From assembly GCA_014584345.1 (NCBI GenBank), contig JACTNB010000004.1, forward strand, positions 1 to 16,037: DNA of 16,037 bases, in the 5' to 3' direction. The notes beneath the pieces are model-generated. The model did not search any database. It saw only the letters and a program-made list of their open reading frames with translations, and was not told the origin of the DNA. Numbering within the stretch: the first letter of the stretch is position 1; every line of letters begins with the position of its first letter. Positions 1-8,853 of this stretch are shown piece by piece. A program made the translations under genes and the position numbers. This stretch comes from Planctomycetota bacterium. GTDB taxonomy: Bacteria > Planctomycetota > Planctomycetia > Planctomycetales > Planctomycetaceae.

Positions 1-50
1 TTGCAATTAAACGGCAACCCTTTTCAATCCGCTTGAATTGGACGTGAATT

Positions 51-1298
51 TTATCGAACTTCATGGCAATCGTCAGGCACAGCCTGACCTACCCTGCTGG
101 CATTCGTTTGGCTGGCGATTTGGCCGCAGCTGGTGTAAGTCAAGTGGTTGATGTTCGTTGTGGTGTCGGTGCTGGCATCGTATTCAACGACATCGGTGAT
201 GGTGCCGAGTTGACCGGGGAGGAGCCAGTGGAGTTTTGTGGGTTGCTCGTCAGCCAGGGGTTGGTCGATGCCGGGGCCTTGAAGAAAGCGGTGTTGGATA
301 TCGTCGGATTTGTCGAAGATGAGGACGATGTCCTCCAGGCCCGGTTTCCAGTCGGCGTCGTAGACGATGTTGTGTGCGGAGTCGATGGTGCCGTTGCCGT
401 TGGCGTCGAGTTGTCGGCGGATGCGGCGGTTGTGGCTGTCGTAGGTGTAGAGGATTTCTTTGGTTTTCGTGTCGGTGTCGTCGAAGAACGTGACTTTCGT
501 CAGGCGATTGCGGTGGTCCCAAGTGTATTCGACGTAATCATCGGTGGCGGTATCGGTCTGCCTGATGCGGTTTCCTTCGCCGTCGTACTCGAATTCGAGA
601 TCGCCTGCTGCCAGGAGTTGATTGTTGGGACCGGTGGTGTAGCCGGTCATGGTGCGGTTGCCGGTGAGGTCGTAGGTAAAATCCTCGTCGGACTGGTAAT
701 CGTAGTCGGCTTCCAGCAGTTGGCCGGAACCGTCGTAATCGAATTCGCCCAGACCGTCGGGGGTGGTCATGGAATCGATGCGACGGTTGGCATCGTAGGT
801 GACTGAATAACTGCCGAGCGGGGTGGCATCTTTTACGTGTGATTGGCCGACGAGTCGGGCGAACGGGTCGTAACTTAAAGTGGTGGAGGCGACCAGATTA
901 GACGTGGCCAGGTTTTCGTAACGTGAAAGACCCGTGTTGTAACCGAGGCTGCCGAAGGTGAAGTCGGCTCGTTTGTCGGCCACGGTGTTGCCGCCGGTCT
1001 GGCCGGTTTGCGTGATTCGTGAAATCCGACCGAGCTTGTCGTGCAGGTAGCTGTTGGCAAAATCGGGCGTACTGCCGATCTGGGCGGCCAGATCCGTCCG
1101 TTCATTGAGCCGATTGTGCGTGAGCGTCAACGCCACTTCCGGAACCCCCGTCGTGCCCGCATTGCTGGCGGTCGCCATCCGCCCCAATCCATCGTACGTG
1201 TACACCAGCCCGCTGGCAACTTCAGAACTGGTCAACGGCCGGGATTCGATGTTGTACGTGTGAGTGATGGTGTTGACGGTGGTGTTGGCCTCGTACAC
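51..1298 (-). CDS. RHS/YD-repeat protein, probable fragment
   Basis: This is a 415-residue reading frame rich in YD-repeat (RHS) motifs, such as YTYDGLGRM, LSYDPFARL, VTYDANRR, FTYDLTGNR, FEYDGEGNRIRQ and YTWDHRNRL. RHS proteins are large surface or secreted proteins whose repeats form a beta-cage, often around a toxin. The only usable start here is a GTG at 1298. The frame stays open, and still reads RHS-like (ITQSLGPAHEIDLDGT), back to a stop near 1384-1386, so the N-terminal bulk of a normal RHS protein is missing. The C-terminal part has the familiar GPGIDQPLADE and GQLGTITDVVEYD stretch. It then stops short of the usual core signature (a GR...D...GLYY...RYYDP type motif) and ends with GQAVPDDCHEVR, which is encoded by a short palindromic repeat. 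I infer a gene truncated at both ends, perhaps still expressed. No toxin domain is visible. Confidence 0.75.
   Translation of the reverse strand: MYEANTTVNTITHTYNIESRPLTSSEVASGLVYTYDGLGRMATASNAGTTGVPEVALTLTHNRLNERTDLAAQIGSTPDFANSYLHDKLGRISRITQTGQTGGNTVADKRADFTFGSLGYNTGLSRYENLATSNLVASTTLSYDPFARLVGQSHVKDATPLGSYSVTYDANRRIDSMTTPDGLGEFDYDGSGQLLEADYDYQSDEDFTYDLTGNRTMTGYTTGPNNQLLAAGDLEFEYDGEGNRIRQTDTATDDYVEYTWDHRNRLTKVTFFDDTDTKTKEILYTYDSHNRRIRRQLDANGNGTIDSAHNIVYDADWKPGLEDIVLIFDKSDDIQHRFLQGPGIDQPLADEQPTKLHWLLPGQLGTITDVVEYDASTDTTTNINHLTYTSCGQIASQTNASRVGQAVPDDCHEVR
72..90. repeat. Short palindromic repeat (GTCAGGC-ACA-GCCTGAC)
   Basis: There are seven-base perfect inverted arms, GTCAGGC (72-78) and GCCTGAC (82-88), around ACA. 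On the minus strand this encodes GQAVPD, the tail of the RHS fragment. A related core (ACAGCCTGAC) recurs in the same orientation at about 1513-1522. I infer a dispersed REP/MITE-like element; whether it is mobile is not shown. Confidence 0.55.
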
Positions 1299-1472
1299 GA
1301 CCCCGTTGGCCGTGCGGACCGTGGTGGGCGTGCCGTCGAGGTCGATTTCGTGAGCCGGACCGAGGGATTGCGTGATGCGGCGGAGTCAGCCCCTTTTCGT
1401 CCATAAAAACTGCACAACCCTGCCTGGGACAGCCATTGCCTGAGTACGCGGAAATATAGCCCCTGCGAGGGG

Positions 1473-1526
1473 TGTGCCTGGCAGGAACTGCATGTAGGTC
1501 CATCTGCCAGGTACAGCCTGACTTGC
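1473..1526. repeat. Second GQAVPD-type repeat with inverted arms
   Basis: TGTGCCTGGCAG (1473-1484) and CTGCCAGGTACA (1504-1515) are inverted arms with one mismatch around a loop of 19 bases. The right arm runs into TACAGCCTGAC, matching the repeat at 72-90. A third, more decayed stretch of similar type lies at about 1430-1450. The surrounding interval, 1399-1818, contains no reading frame I would accept as a gene. Confidence 0.45.
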
Positions 1527-1818
1527 GCAAACTATGGGGCAGTTTGGTGCTCAGCCTCACTTCAGTCGTTATTTTCCTGGCCTCCGTGAGAGGCATGGTT
1601 GAGTGGTCATAACCCGTCTTATAACAGTAGGATGAGTCGGTTCGCATCCATATTGGCCGGCTGGCATTCGGTTCAATTCCGAGGAAAAACAAAAAATTCG
1701 TTCTGTTTATGCGTTATCCCAGGCCGCTTTCAGATAATCATACATAGATATTACAAGAGTACGATTTGCACAGGGTTTCCGTGTAGCCTCGCTGGGGGTT
1801 CCGGATGTTTTCTCTTGC

Positions 1819-2466
1819 GTGCGGATCGATCGTATTGCAGGTAATTGCCAGGTTTGCGGTACTGGAGGGAGTGCAATCAGGGATTATCCGGGCACGGAAT
1901 TCGACGAGACGGCAGATTGTCAAAGGGGGCAGCCGCTGGGACCAACTTGTGGAGACGAGCAGTTCGTCGCCCTGGTGGCGCGGCATCAACTCCCGTTGAC
2001 GGCCTTTTTGCGGACATTGCTGCGCGCCCACGCCGATGTTGACGATGTGCTGCAGGAGACGAATCTGGTGTTATGGAGGAAGCGAGCCGAGTACGATATT
2101 GAGCGCCCCTTTGCTACTTGGGCCTGCCGGATTGCACAACTGCAGGTACTTTCGCTGCTGAAATCGCGCGGTCAGAAAACTCATGTGTCTCTCAGTGAAC
2201 AACTTCTGGAAGAACTTGCGGATGCCTCGCGACAACAAATTGAACAGGCAGACCGCCGCTACGAGGAGTTGAGGCGCTGTGTGCAAAAATTGCCGGCCTC
2301 CCAGCAGTCGCTGCTGCGCTCGCGGTATCAGCAGAACATTTCCGTTGCCGACCTGGCTCAGAAGCACGGCCGCACGCCTCAAGCCCTGGCCATGATGCTG
2401 TATCGCATGCGTAATCTGTTGAAAGAGTGTGTGGAGCGAGCCTTACGCGTCGAGGTGACAGGATGA
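1819..2466 (+). CDS. ECF-type RNA polymerase sigma factor
   Basis: A 215-residue sigma-70 family protein of the extracytoplasmic-function type, predicted to direct RNA polymerase to a small set of promoters. Region 2 lies at about residues 49-115, with DDVLQETNLVLWRKRAEYD as the core-binding and -10 recognition segment and PFATWACRIAQLQ following. Region 4 lies at about 150-205 (LPASQQSLLRSRYQQNISVADLAQKHGRTPQALAMMLYRMR), a helix-turn-helix typical of planctomycete and verrucomicrobial ECF factors. The GTG at 1819 is the first in-frame start but has no clear Shine-Dalgarno sequence. It gives a 48-residue extension with four cysteines (C10, C13, C34, C44) that such factors usually lack, so the true start is uncertain. 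The stop overlaps the next gene as ATGA, so the sigma factor and the FecR-type protein are translationally coupled. Confidence 0.88.
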   Translation: MRIDRIAGNCQVCGTGGSAIRDYPGTEFDETADCQRGQPLGPTCGDEQFVALVARHQLPLTAFLRTLLRAHADVDDVLQETNLVLWRKRAEYDIERPFATWACRIAQLQVLSLLKSRGQKTHVSLSEQLLEELADASRQQIEQADRRYEELRRCVQKLPASQQSLLRSRYQQNISVADLAQKHGRTPQALAMMLYRMRNLLKECVERALRVEVTG

Positions 2467-4274
2467 ACGATTTTTCCGCGACGAACACTACGCACGAATT
2501 TGAACAGCTCCTCAATAAGTTGCTGCACGAAAAATTGACGGCAACCGAAGACGAGCGACTAATTCAGTTACTGGAAACCTCTCCGGAATTGCGGCGGGTA
2601 TATGTGGACCATGTGTGGTCCGACACCTTTCTCAAATGGACATTCTGCGAAAGTTCCGATCAGGCTCCCGCCGATTTTGGCGATCTGGTCGAAGCGAATT
2701 GTGGCACGAAACCTCTTGAGTCCGGACTGCCAATCTTGATTTCCCCCAAGTCGCGGCGGCGATCTGTCTTCCTGGGGGCCGTGGGGCTGCTGTGTGCAGG
2801 ATTGTCGGTGTTCCTGTTGAGCTTGCTATTGCTGGGGCCGGGTGAAAACGCACGGGAACCAGTCGAAACAGTCGGGAAGATTCCCCGCTTACCCAAGTTT
2901 GTCGCCGTTCTGATCGACAGCGAGGATGCCGTCTGGAAGGAACCCGACAGCCACATGGAATATGGCATGTCGTATCGTGAAGGGGATCAGATCGAGTTGA
3001 AATCGGGTCTGATTCGCCTGGCATTCCATTGCGGGGCGGGCGTGGTCCTGCAAGGGCCAGCGCTGTTGGAGTTGTGCTCGGACGCACAGGCCCTGCTGCA
3101 TCACGGCAAGTTGGCCGCGGTAGTCCCCGACGGGGCGGCAAGCTTTACCGTGCTGACGCCCGACATGCAGATTGTCGACCTGGGGACGAAGTTCGGGGCG
3201 GAAGTGAATGCTTCCGGACAGGCCAGTGTGCATGTTTACGAAGGGGAGGTTTCCGTCCAGCCACGTCTGGGTCCTTCCCTGGACGAGGCCCTGCTGTTGC
3301 GAGCGGATACCCGGCCGAAATTCTCGCAAATCCATAACGAGCATCCCGGAATATCGGTTGTGAGTGTCGATTCCAACGATATCGCCTCGGTTCCTTCTCT
3401 GGAGCAGTTGCGGCTCGTTCGTTCGGGGCAATACCCTCCCCATGCGCGAACGGTGCCGTTAGCGATTCCAGTGACGAGCCCTCAGGCGAATCCCTCCGCA
3501 TTGCCGAAATTATCGCAGAACAAAGTGTGGCTGTCGGAATCGTTTTATCCTTCCAATAGCCTGCAAGCCTCCACCGACCGGGCACATCCCTGGATTGTCG
3601 ATGGCAAGTTTTCCCGAATCGTGCTGCTGGAGGAACCGCTATGCTGGCAGTCGCTGACCGGCGATTCTTTTGTGATGGAACTGGACGGACGCGATCCGGC
3701 GTTCCCCTCGCTGTGCAACCGCCTGGAAGCAAGGTTACCACAGTCACTCCAGCAGGATTTCTACTTCAGCTTTCTGGGACGATATCACGGGCTTGATCCC
3801 GACGACTTTTTCTCCTTGTGGTTCGATAATATCCTCGGCGCCGGCATCAGCCATGCCAACATGCCGAACGTCGGAATTCGCTTTGGCGATTTCTTCGCGC
3901 GGATGCGGCTCGATCAGTACGCTGCCACGGCCGTGATTGACGGCGATGCGACGTTCTTTCTGGTCGGCCAGTTGCAAAAATTGGGGAAGCCGAAGTTTTC
4001 CAGGATCAGCTTGTGGATCAACCCCGAGTTGAACACGTGGGGGCCGCCGCATCTCGAGGTTGAAATTCCCATGCGTTCCGGGCCGATGTCGTTATCCACG
4101 CTGGGCTTTCGCATGGGCAAGGATACCGAGCCAGACGACAAACTCTGGCTCGATCGTCTGTTGATTGGTTATCAACTGGAAGAGGTTTTGCACTCCACTG
4201 GGGATACCAAAGGGAACTCCGATCCCGGATTGGATCTCGACCCGATTCACCCACGGCAGGAAGGTTTGGAATGA
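2463..4274 (+). CDS. FecR-domain membrane regulator with C-terminal sandwich domain
   Basis: A 603-residue protein. I chose the ATG at 2463, which overlaps the sigma stop as ATGA and has GAGGTGACAGG in front; an in-frame GTG at 2427 is less likely. Residues 1-95 form a predicted cytoplasmic helical part (LLNKLLHEKLTATEDERLIQLL) of the kind found in planctomycete anti-sigma/FecR proteins. A hydrophobic segment at about 98-125 should cross the membrane. The FecR domain is at about 170-266 (VLQGPALLELCS, LLHHGKLAAVVP, VDLGTKFGAEV, VHVYEGEVSVQ). Residues 360-590 form a LamG-like or related beta-sandwich, with similarity to the N-terminus of the next protein. The likely role is sensing an extracytoplasmic signal and controlling the neighbouring sigma factor. 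That role is inferred from family and gene order. Confidence 0.85.
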   Translation: MNDFSATNTTHEFEQLLNKLLHEKLTATEDERLIQLLETSPELRRVYVDHVWSDTFLKWTFCESSDQAPADFGDLVEANCGTKPLESGLPILISPKSRRRSVFLGAVGLLCAGLSVFLLSLLLLGPGENAREPVETVGKIPRLPKFVAVLIDSEDAVWKEPDSHMEYGMSYREGDQIELKSGLIRLAFHCGAGVVLQGPALLELCSDAQALLHHGKLAAVVPDGAASFTVLTPDMQIVDLGTKFGAEVNASGQASVHVYEGEVSVQPRLGPSLDEALLLRADTRPKFSQIHNEHPGISVVSVDSNDIASVPSLEQLRLVRSGQYPPHARTVPLAIPVTSPQANPSALPKLSQNKVWLSESFYPSNSLQASTDRAHPWIVDGKFSRIVLLEEPLCWQSLTGDSFVMELDGRDPAFPSLCNRLEARLPQSLQQDFYFSFLGRYHGLDPDDFFSLWFDNILGAGISHANMPNVGIRFGDFFARMRLDQYAATAVIDGDATFFLVGQLQKLGKPKFSRISLWINPELNTWGPPHLEVEIPMRSGPMSLSTLGFRMGKDTEPDDKLWLDRLLIGYQLEEVLHSTGDTKGNSDPGLDLDPIHPRQEGLE

Positions 4275-7200
4275 TAGTCGAGAGGATTGCGTTCGTTGTC
4301 TCGCGCATGGGCAGGGTGTTCTGGTTTGCCTGCTGTGTGTGGTGTGTTCTGGAACGAGCCGAGGCGAGCAATCGGCAGGATCGAGTTGCCTACGACCGCT
4401 TTGCGACGGAGCAGGCTTTTTCCGTTTCGCCACAATCGGTGGCGGAGGCTGCTTCCGGCTGGGCGGGAGGTTGGAAGCTTTCCCGACTTTCCGGCCCGAC
4501 GCTTGATTACTCCGCGCGCGGCAACCCCGATTTCGCGGACTGGCCACCGGTGGTGATTCGCGGCACGGGCGCGCGGAACAATCCCTTGCGGCGGGAGTTG
4601 AGCGAGATTTATTCCGCCGATGAATTATTTGTCGGTTATCAGTTTGTGTATGAACCTTCCCGCGATTCCGGCGGCGTCGACCCCGAGTTTTTCGTGCTCT
4701 GGCTGGACCGCACCGAAGGGAGTGATCAGGCGGTGCATAATACGGAGGTGCCCAACATCGGTATTCATCAGGCCGATCGTGGACCGAGCAAGGGGAAGAA
4801 TGTCTTTATGCTGCGGTTCGGATCGCAGCAAACCGCCTGGAGCCAGCAGGAACTGGTTCCTGGAAAATCGTATCGCCTGATTGCCCGACTGGCGAAGGAA
4901 ACTCCCGGAGAACGGAGCGATTACAGCCTGTTGCAATTGTGGGTCAACCCAGCCGAATCGAACCAGGAACAACCCCACCTGACGCTCAATCGTCAAAGCG
5001 GCATCCATCAACTGCGGTGGGTCGGCTTCGCAACCGGAGTGAAGACAGAACCGGAAGATCGTATCCGCGTGGGCAATCTGGTTCTGACACGCTCCTGGAA
5101 CGATGCCTATCGCTTTCTGTACGAAACCCCTCCCTCCCCCGGAAGCCTGGCGGACCCCGGGAAACCCCAGGTGGTCTGGAACGAAAAAGTCGATTTCAAG
5201 CGAGATATCTATCCCTTGCTGAAGGAGCGCTGCTTTGAATGCCATGCGGGAGAATACCCCGATTCCGGTTATCGTCTTGACGTGCATGGCGAGTTGCTGG
5301 GCTATAGCACGGGGCATGCCCTGGTGGTGCCGGGAAACAGTCGCGATAACCCCTTGTTGAAAGTACTGACGTCCCGTTCCGATACCGAACGCATGCCTCC
5401 GGAAGGAGAACCGTTCTCGGACAGGGAAGTCGCCCTGTTTCGAGCCTGGATCGACCAGGGGTTAGACTGGGATGACACATTACTGCCGGAACCTCGGCTG
5501 GAATCGACGCACTGGGCGTTTCAAAAGGTGCGGCGTCCTCCGTTGCCAGCAACAACGGCTGACGTAAAAATGCATCCCATCGATGCGTTCCTGCAGGCCC
5601 GGCAAGTTGAGTTGGGGCTTCGCCCCGCGGCGGAAGCAGAGCGGCATATTCTGATTCGCAGACTTTTTCTCGATGTGATGGGATTGCCCCCCACCCGGGA
5701 GCAAACTCGGGAATTCCTGCAGGATTCCTCCGCAACGGCCTATGCGCGACTGGTCGAACAGGTGCTGACTTCCCCGCATGCAGGAGAACGGATTGGTCGC
5801 CTGTGGCTGGATCTGGCCCGCTGGGGAGAAAGTGAAGGTTTCCAGCATGACATTCCCCGTCCCTTTGCCTGGCGCTTCCGCGATTATGTCATCAACAGTT
5901 TCAACAAGGACAAGCCTTACGATCTGTTCCTGCGCGAACAGTTGGCGGGCGATGAACTCCATCCCTATTCCGACGAGGCCCTGATCGCGACCGGCTTTCT
6001 GTCCGCCGCGCGAATCAGTGGAAATCAGTTAGACAAGCAGAGACAACGAGCCGATGTGTTGTTCGATATCGTCGATAACACCGCAAGTGCCCTGCTGGGG
6101 CTGTCGCTTGAGTGTGCCCAGTGTCACAACCACAAGTTCGAACCGCTTTCGCAGCGAGACTATTTTCGCTTTCTGGCATTTTTTGCCCGGGGACAAATGG
6201 GAAATGTTCGCTTGCGGAATGTGGCACATCCCCCCGCAGAGGAAATTTCGAACTGGTTCTCGAAGGGGTCGTATGAATTTTATTTGCGGGAAGCAAAAAA
6301 ACTGAAAATCGACCCGGCGGAATATCCCGCTCACACGTGGGGATATTACTCTCCCGCGACGGGGCATCCGGATATTGAGTATCTCCCCGTTGTGAATCGG
6401 TCCCCGTTACCCTATTCCCCCGAATTTCTTGGTAAAAACGAAACACATATTCTGATTCGAGGCGATGTCAACTCTCCGGGGTTGCGGGTCGATCCCGGCT
6501 GGCCGGCGGTCCTGGGCAGTAGCCCCTCGGAATTGAAACCGACGCCTCGGCAAGCGCTAGCCGATTGGCTTGGCAGTCGGGACAACCCACTGGTGGCCCG
6601 CGTCTGGGTCAATCGCTTGTGGCAAATGCACTTCGGGCGCGGACTGGTCTCCACGCCCAGTGATTTCGGTACACACGGGGAACCGCCAAGTCATCCGGAG
6701 TTGCTTGACTGGCTCGCGGTCGAATTGATGGAAAACTCCTGGAGCACTCGACATATACAGCGGCTGATTCTTACGTCCAGCGCCTATCGGCAAAGTGCGG
6801 CGCTGAATGCCGCGAACATGAAAATAGATCCTGAAAACATTTACCTGTGGCGCTGGCCGCAACGTCGTCTGGAGGCGGAAGCAATTCGTGATTCCCTGCT
6901 GGTGGTCACGGGGGAGTTGAATCGTGAAATCGGCGGTCCCAGTGTCGCGATGCAACGGGATGAACAGGAACTGCGCCGCACAATATACCTTTCGCAACGT
7001 CGCAGCGAGTTGCCCGATGTGATGCGGATGTTCGATGGGCCCGAAGCTATGCGGAGTTGCTCGCGCCGGGAAATTTCCACGGTCGCATTGCAGCCCTTGT
7101 ACTTGTTGAACAGTCCGTTTGTGGTCGCCCGCGCCCGCTCGCTGGCAAGCCAGATTCTTGCCGAAGCGGGGCTGGACCGGACTCGACAAATCGATCTAGC

Positions 7201-7372
7201 GTTTGTGCGCGTGTTGGGACGCGGCCCCACCTCCGATGAACTTGACAAGGCGATGAGCTTATTTCATTCCCCCACTGCTGAATCCTCCGCCGACCAGGAC
7301 GCGGAAACGCGGCTGTTCATTCAGTTCTGCCACTCCCTGATGAACCTGAATGAATTTGTGTACCTCCCCTGA
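4271..7372 (+). CDS. Planctomycete cytochrome-like protein (PSCyt1-DUF1549-DUF1553)
   Basis: A 1033-residue exported protein. Its ATG overlaps the upstream stop as ATGA. A signal peptide is visible (GRVFWFACCVWCVLERAEA), and an internal ATG at 4307 (residue 13) is an alternative start. Residues 37-275 resemble the C-terminal domain of the FecR-type neighbour. A PSCyt1 cytochrome-c-like domain follows at about 310-400, with CFECH at 321-325 and a candidate axial ligand in RMPPEGEPF. DUF1549 (PSCyt2) spans about 435-645 and contains a second haem-binding motif, CAQCHNHKFEP, at 615. DUF1553 (PSD1) spans about 760-1020 (VWVNRLWQMHFGRGLV, PSHPELLDWLAVEL). These proteins are nearly restricted to Planctomycetota and relatives and are usually next to DUF1501 genes, as here. 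Extracytoplasmic electron transfer or polymer breakdown is often proposed; the substrate is unknown. Confidence 0.9.
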   Translation: MIVERIAFVVSRMGRVFWFACCVWCVLERAEASNRQDRVAYDRFATEQAFSVSPQSVAEAASGWAGGWKLSRLSGPTLDYSARGNPDFADWPPVVIRGTGARNNPLRRELSEIYSADELFVGYQFVYEPSRDSGGVDPEFFVLWLDRTEGSDQAVHNTEVPNIGIHQADRGPSKGKNVFMLRFGSQQTAWSQQELVPGKSYRLIARLAKETPGERSDYSLLQLWVNPAESNQEQPHLTLNRQSGIHQLRWVGFATGVKTEPEDRIRVGNLVLTRSWNDAYRFLYETPPSPGSLADPGKPQVVWNEKVDFKRDIYPLLKERCFECHAGEYPDSGYRLDVHGELLGYSTGHALVVPGNSRDNPLLKVLTSRSDTERMPPEGEPFSDREVALFRAWIDQGLDWDDTLLPEPRLESTHWAFQKVRRPPLPATTADVKMHPIDAFLQARQVELGLRPAAEAERHILIRRLFLDVMGLPPTREQTREFLQDSSATAYARLVEQVLTSPHAGERIGRLWLDLARWGESEGFQHDIPRPFAWRFRDYVINSFNKDKPYDLFLREQLAGDELHPYSDEALIATGFLSAARISGNQLDKQRQRADVLFDIVDNTASALLGLSLECAQCHNHKFEPLSQRDYFRFLAFFARGQMGNVRLRNVAHPPAEEISNWFSKGSYEFYLREAKKLKIDPAEYPAHTWGYYSPATGHPDIEYLPVVNRSPLPYSPEFLGKNETHILIRGDVNSPGLRVDPGWPAVLGSSPSELKPTPRQALADWLGSRDNPLVARVWVNRLWQMHFGRGLVSTPSDFGTHGEPPSHPELLDWLAVELMENSWSTRHIQRLILTSSAYRQSAALNAANMKIDPENIYLWRWPQRRLEAEAIRDSLLVVTGELNREIGGPSVAMQRDEQELRRTIYLSQRRSELPDVMRMFDGPEAMRSCSRREISTVALQPLYLLNSPFVVARARSLASQILAEAGLDRTRQIDLAFVRVLGRGPTSDELDKAMSLFHSPTAESSADQDAETRLFIQFCHSLMNLNEFVYLP

Positions 7373-7395
7373 ATTCGAACCCCCAAGGTGAAAAC

Positions 7396-8814
7396 GTGCT
7401 TCATCCTTCCGTGAATCGCCGCACTCTGTTTTGCGACTCTGGCCTGGCCCTGGCAACTATCGCACTGAACTCCCTGCTGCAGCAGGACCGCGTTTGTTGT
7501 GGGGAAGCGCTGGAACCCCATGCCTCGCTGGTGCCTCACTTTCCTTCTCCCGTGAAAAGTGTGATTTTTCTGTTTATGTCGGGGGGACCGGGGCATGTCG
7601 ATACCTGGGATCCCAAGCCGATGTTGACGCGCCTGGATGGAGAGCCTGTTCCCGCTGGTATCGTCGCCAATGTGCCGAATATTCCGCGATCCGGCGTCAA
7701 TTCCAAGCTGATGGCTTCCCCTTTCTCTTTCCAGAAATATGGAACCAGCGGAATCGAGGTTTCCGAATTATTGCCGCACACGGCCCGGCATGTGGATGAT
7801 CTGTGCGTCATCCGTTCGCTCAATCATCGGATTCCCGTGCATGGTCCAGGTGAATGCGTAGCCCTGACCGGTTCGGGGCTTGGAGATCGCCCCAGTCTGG
7901 GAGCCTGGGTGACCTATGGCCTGGGAAGTCAGGCGCGGAATCTTCCAGGATTCGTAGTCCTGTCTTCCCAGGAAACAGGTCCTGCACCGCAACGCCCGGG
8001 TTGGGCCTCCGGTTTTCTCCCGGCACGCTATCAGGGGACAATGTTCAATGACCGTCAAGGGCTGCCTTATTCTGAAATGCCGGACTTGTACACCGAGCGG
8101 GACCGCAGGCAGCAACTCGACTTCATCCATTGGATGAATCAGCAGCATCTCGAACAGCAAGTCCACAATTCCGAACTCCAGGCGCGGATCGAATCCTACG
8201 AATTGGGATTTCGCATGCAGATGGAAGCACCGGAAATCCTGGACCTGTCTTCGGAATCGGAGCAGACACAGCAGGCCTATGGCATGCATGAAAAGCCGAC
8301 TGCGGTTTTCGCCCGTCACTGTCTGCTGGCCAGAAGACTGGTCGAGCAGGGTGTTCGATTTATTCAACTGAGAAATGGCGGCTGGGATGCCCACGGAAGT
8401 TTGAAGGCCAATCATATCGAACGGTGCCGGGCGACCGACCAGCCTGTCGCCGCGCTTTTGCAGGATCTCAAGCAACGGGGACTGCTGGACCAGACACTGG
8501 TTATCTGGGGAGGCGAATTCGGCCGTACCCCCACGACCGAGGGTAGTCGCACGGGCGATGCCCGCGGGCGAGATCATTCCCCTGCCGGATACACCATGTG
8601 GCTGGCTGGTGGAGGGATTCGGGGGGGGCAAGTCATTGGCGCCACCGATGAACTGGGTTATGTGCCGGTCGAACGCCCCCTGTCTCCACATGATCTGCAC
8701 GCCACAATCCTGCATGCCCTGGGCATCGATCAGCACCGACTCGCCTACACACACAATAATCGTCAGGAAATCCCCACGGTTCTCGGAGGGGAAGTCATTC
8801 ACGAGGCGTTCTAG
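7396..8814 (+). CDS. DUF1501 family protein (sulfatase/alkaline phosphatase fold)
   Basis: A 472-residue protein starting at GTG 7396, with AAGGTG at 7385-7390 as ribosome binding site, 23 bases after the cytochrome-like gene. The N-terminus (NRRTLFCDSGLALATIALNSLL) has the paired arginines and hydrophobic stretch of a Tat-type signal, so export is likely. Family hallmarks are FLFMSGGPGHVDTWDPKP (residues 56-75, presumed metal-binding Asp), GGEFGRTP (about 372-379) and GRDHSPAGYTMWLAGGG (about 391-407). The length is normal for the family. DUF1501 proteins fall in the alkaline phosphatase/sulfatase superfamily and commonly accompany DUF1549/DUF1553 proteins. I see no sulfatase-type CxPxR formylglycine motif, so a sulfatase activity should not be assumed. 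Confidence 0.9.
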   Translation: MLHPSVNRRTLFCDSGLALATIALNSLLQQDRVCCGEALEPHASLVPHFPSPVKSVIFLFMSGGPGHVDTWDPKPMLTRLDGEPVPAGIVANVPNIPRSGVNSKLMASPFSFQKYGTSGIEVSELLPHTARHVDDLCVIRSLNHRIPVHGPGECVALTGSGLGDRPSLGAWVTYGLGSQARNLPGFVVLSSQETGPAPQRPGWASGFLPARYQGTMFNDRQGLPYSEMPDLYTERDRRQQLDFIHWMNQQHLEQQVHNSELQARIESYELGFRMQMEAPEILDLSSESEQTQQAYGMHEKPTAVFARHCLLARRLVEQGVRFIQLRNGGWDAHGSLKANHIERCRATDQPVAALLQDLKQRGLLDQTLVIWGGEFGRTPTTEGSRTGDARGRDHSPAGYTMWLAGGGIRGGQVIGATDELGYVPVERPLSPHDLHATILHALGIDQHRLAYTHNNRQEIPTVLGGEVIHEAF

Positions 8815-8841
8815 CCTGTCACTCTTTTCGTGCAGTTTTCC

Positions 8842-8846
8842 AGGAG
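8842..8846 (+). promoter_or_regulatory. Ribosome binding site fixing the prepilin-like start
   Basis: AGGAG lies seven bases before the ATG at 8854. This favours that start over the upstream in-frame GTG at 8830. Confidence 0.75.
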
Positions 8847-8853
8847 ACCCGTC

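Noticed and set aside
63..806. Long plus-strand open frame opposite the RHS gene
   Set aside because: Low-complexity Val/Gly/Asp-rich composition; it is the antisense of YD repeats, which supply no stops in this frame.
1222..1692. Minus-strand frame upstream of the RHS fragment
   Set aside because: His/Arg-rich shadow of the RHS frame joined to repeat sequence, with no recognisable domain or ribosome binding site.
7396..8814. DUF1501 protein as a true sulfatase
   Set aside because: No CxPxR or SxPxR formylglycine signature is seen, so only the fold-level assignment is kept.
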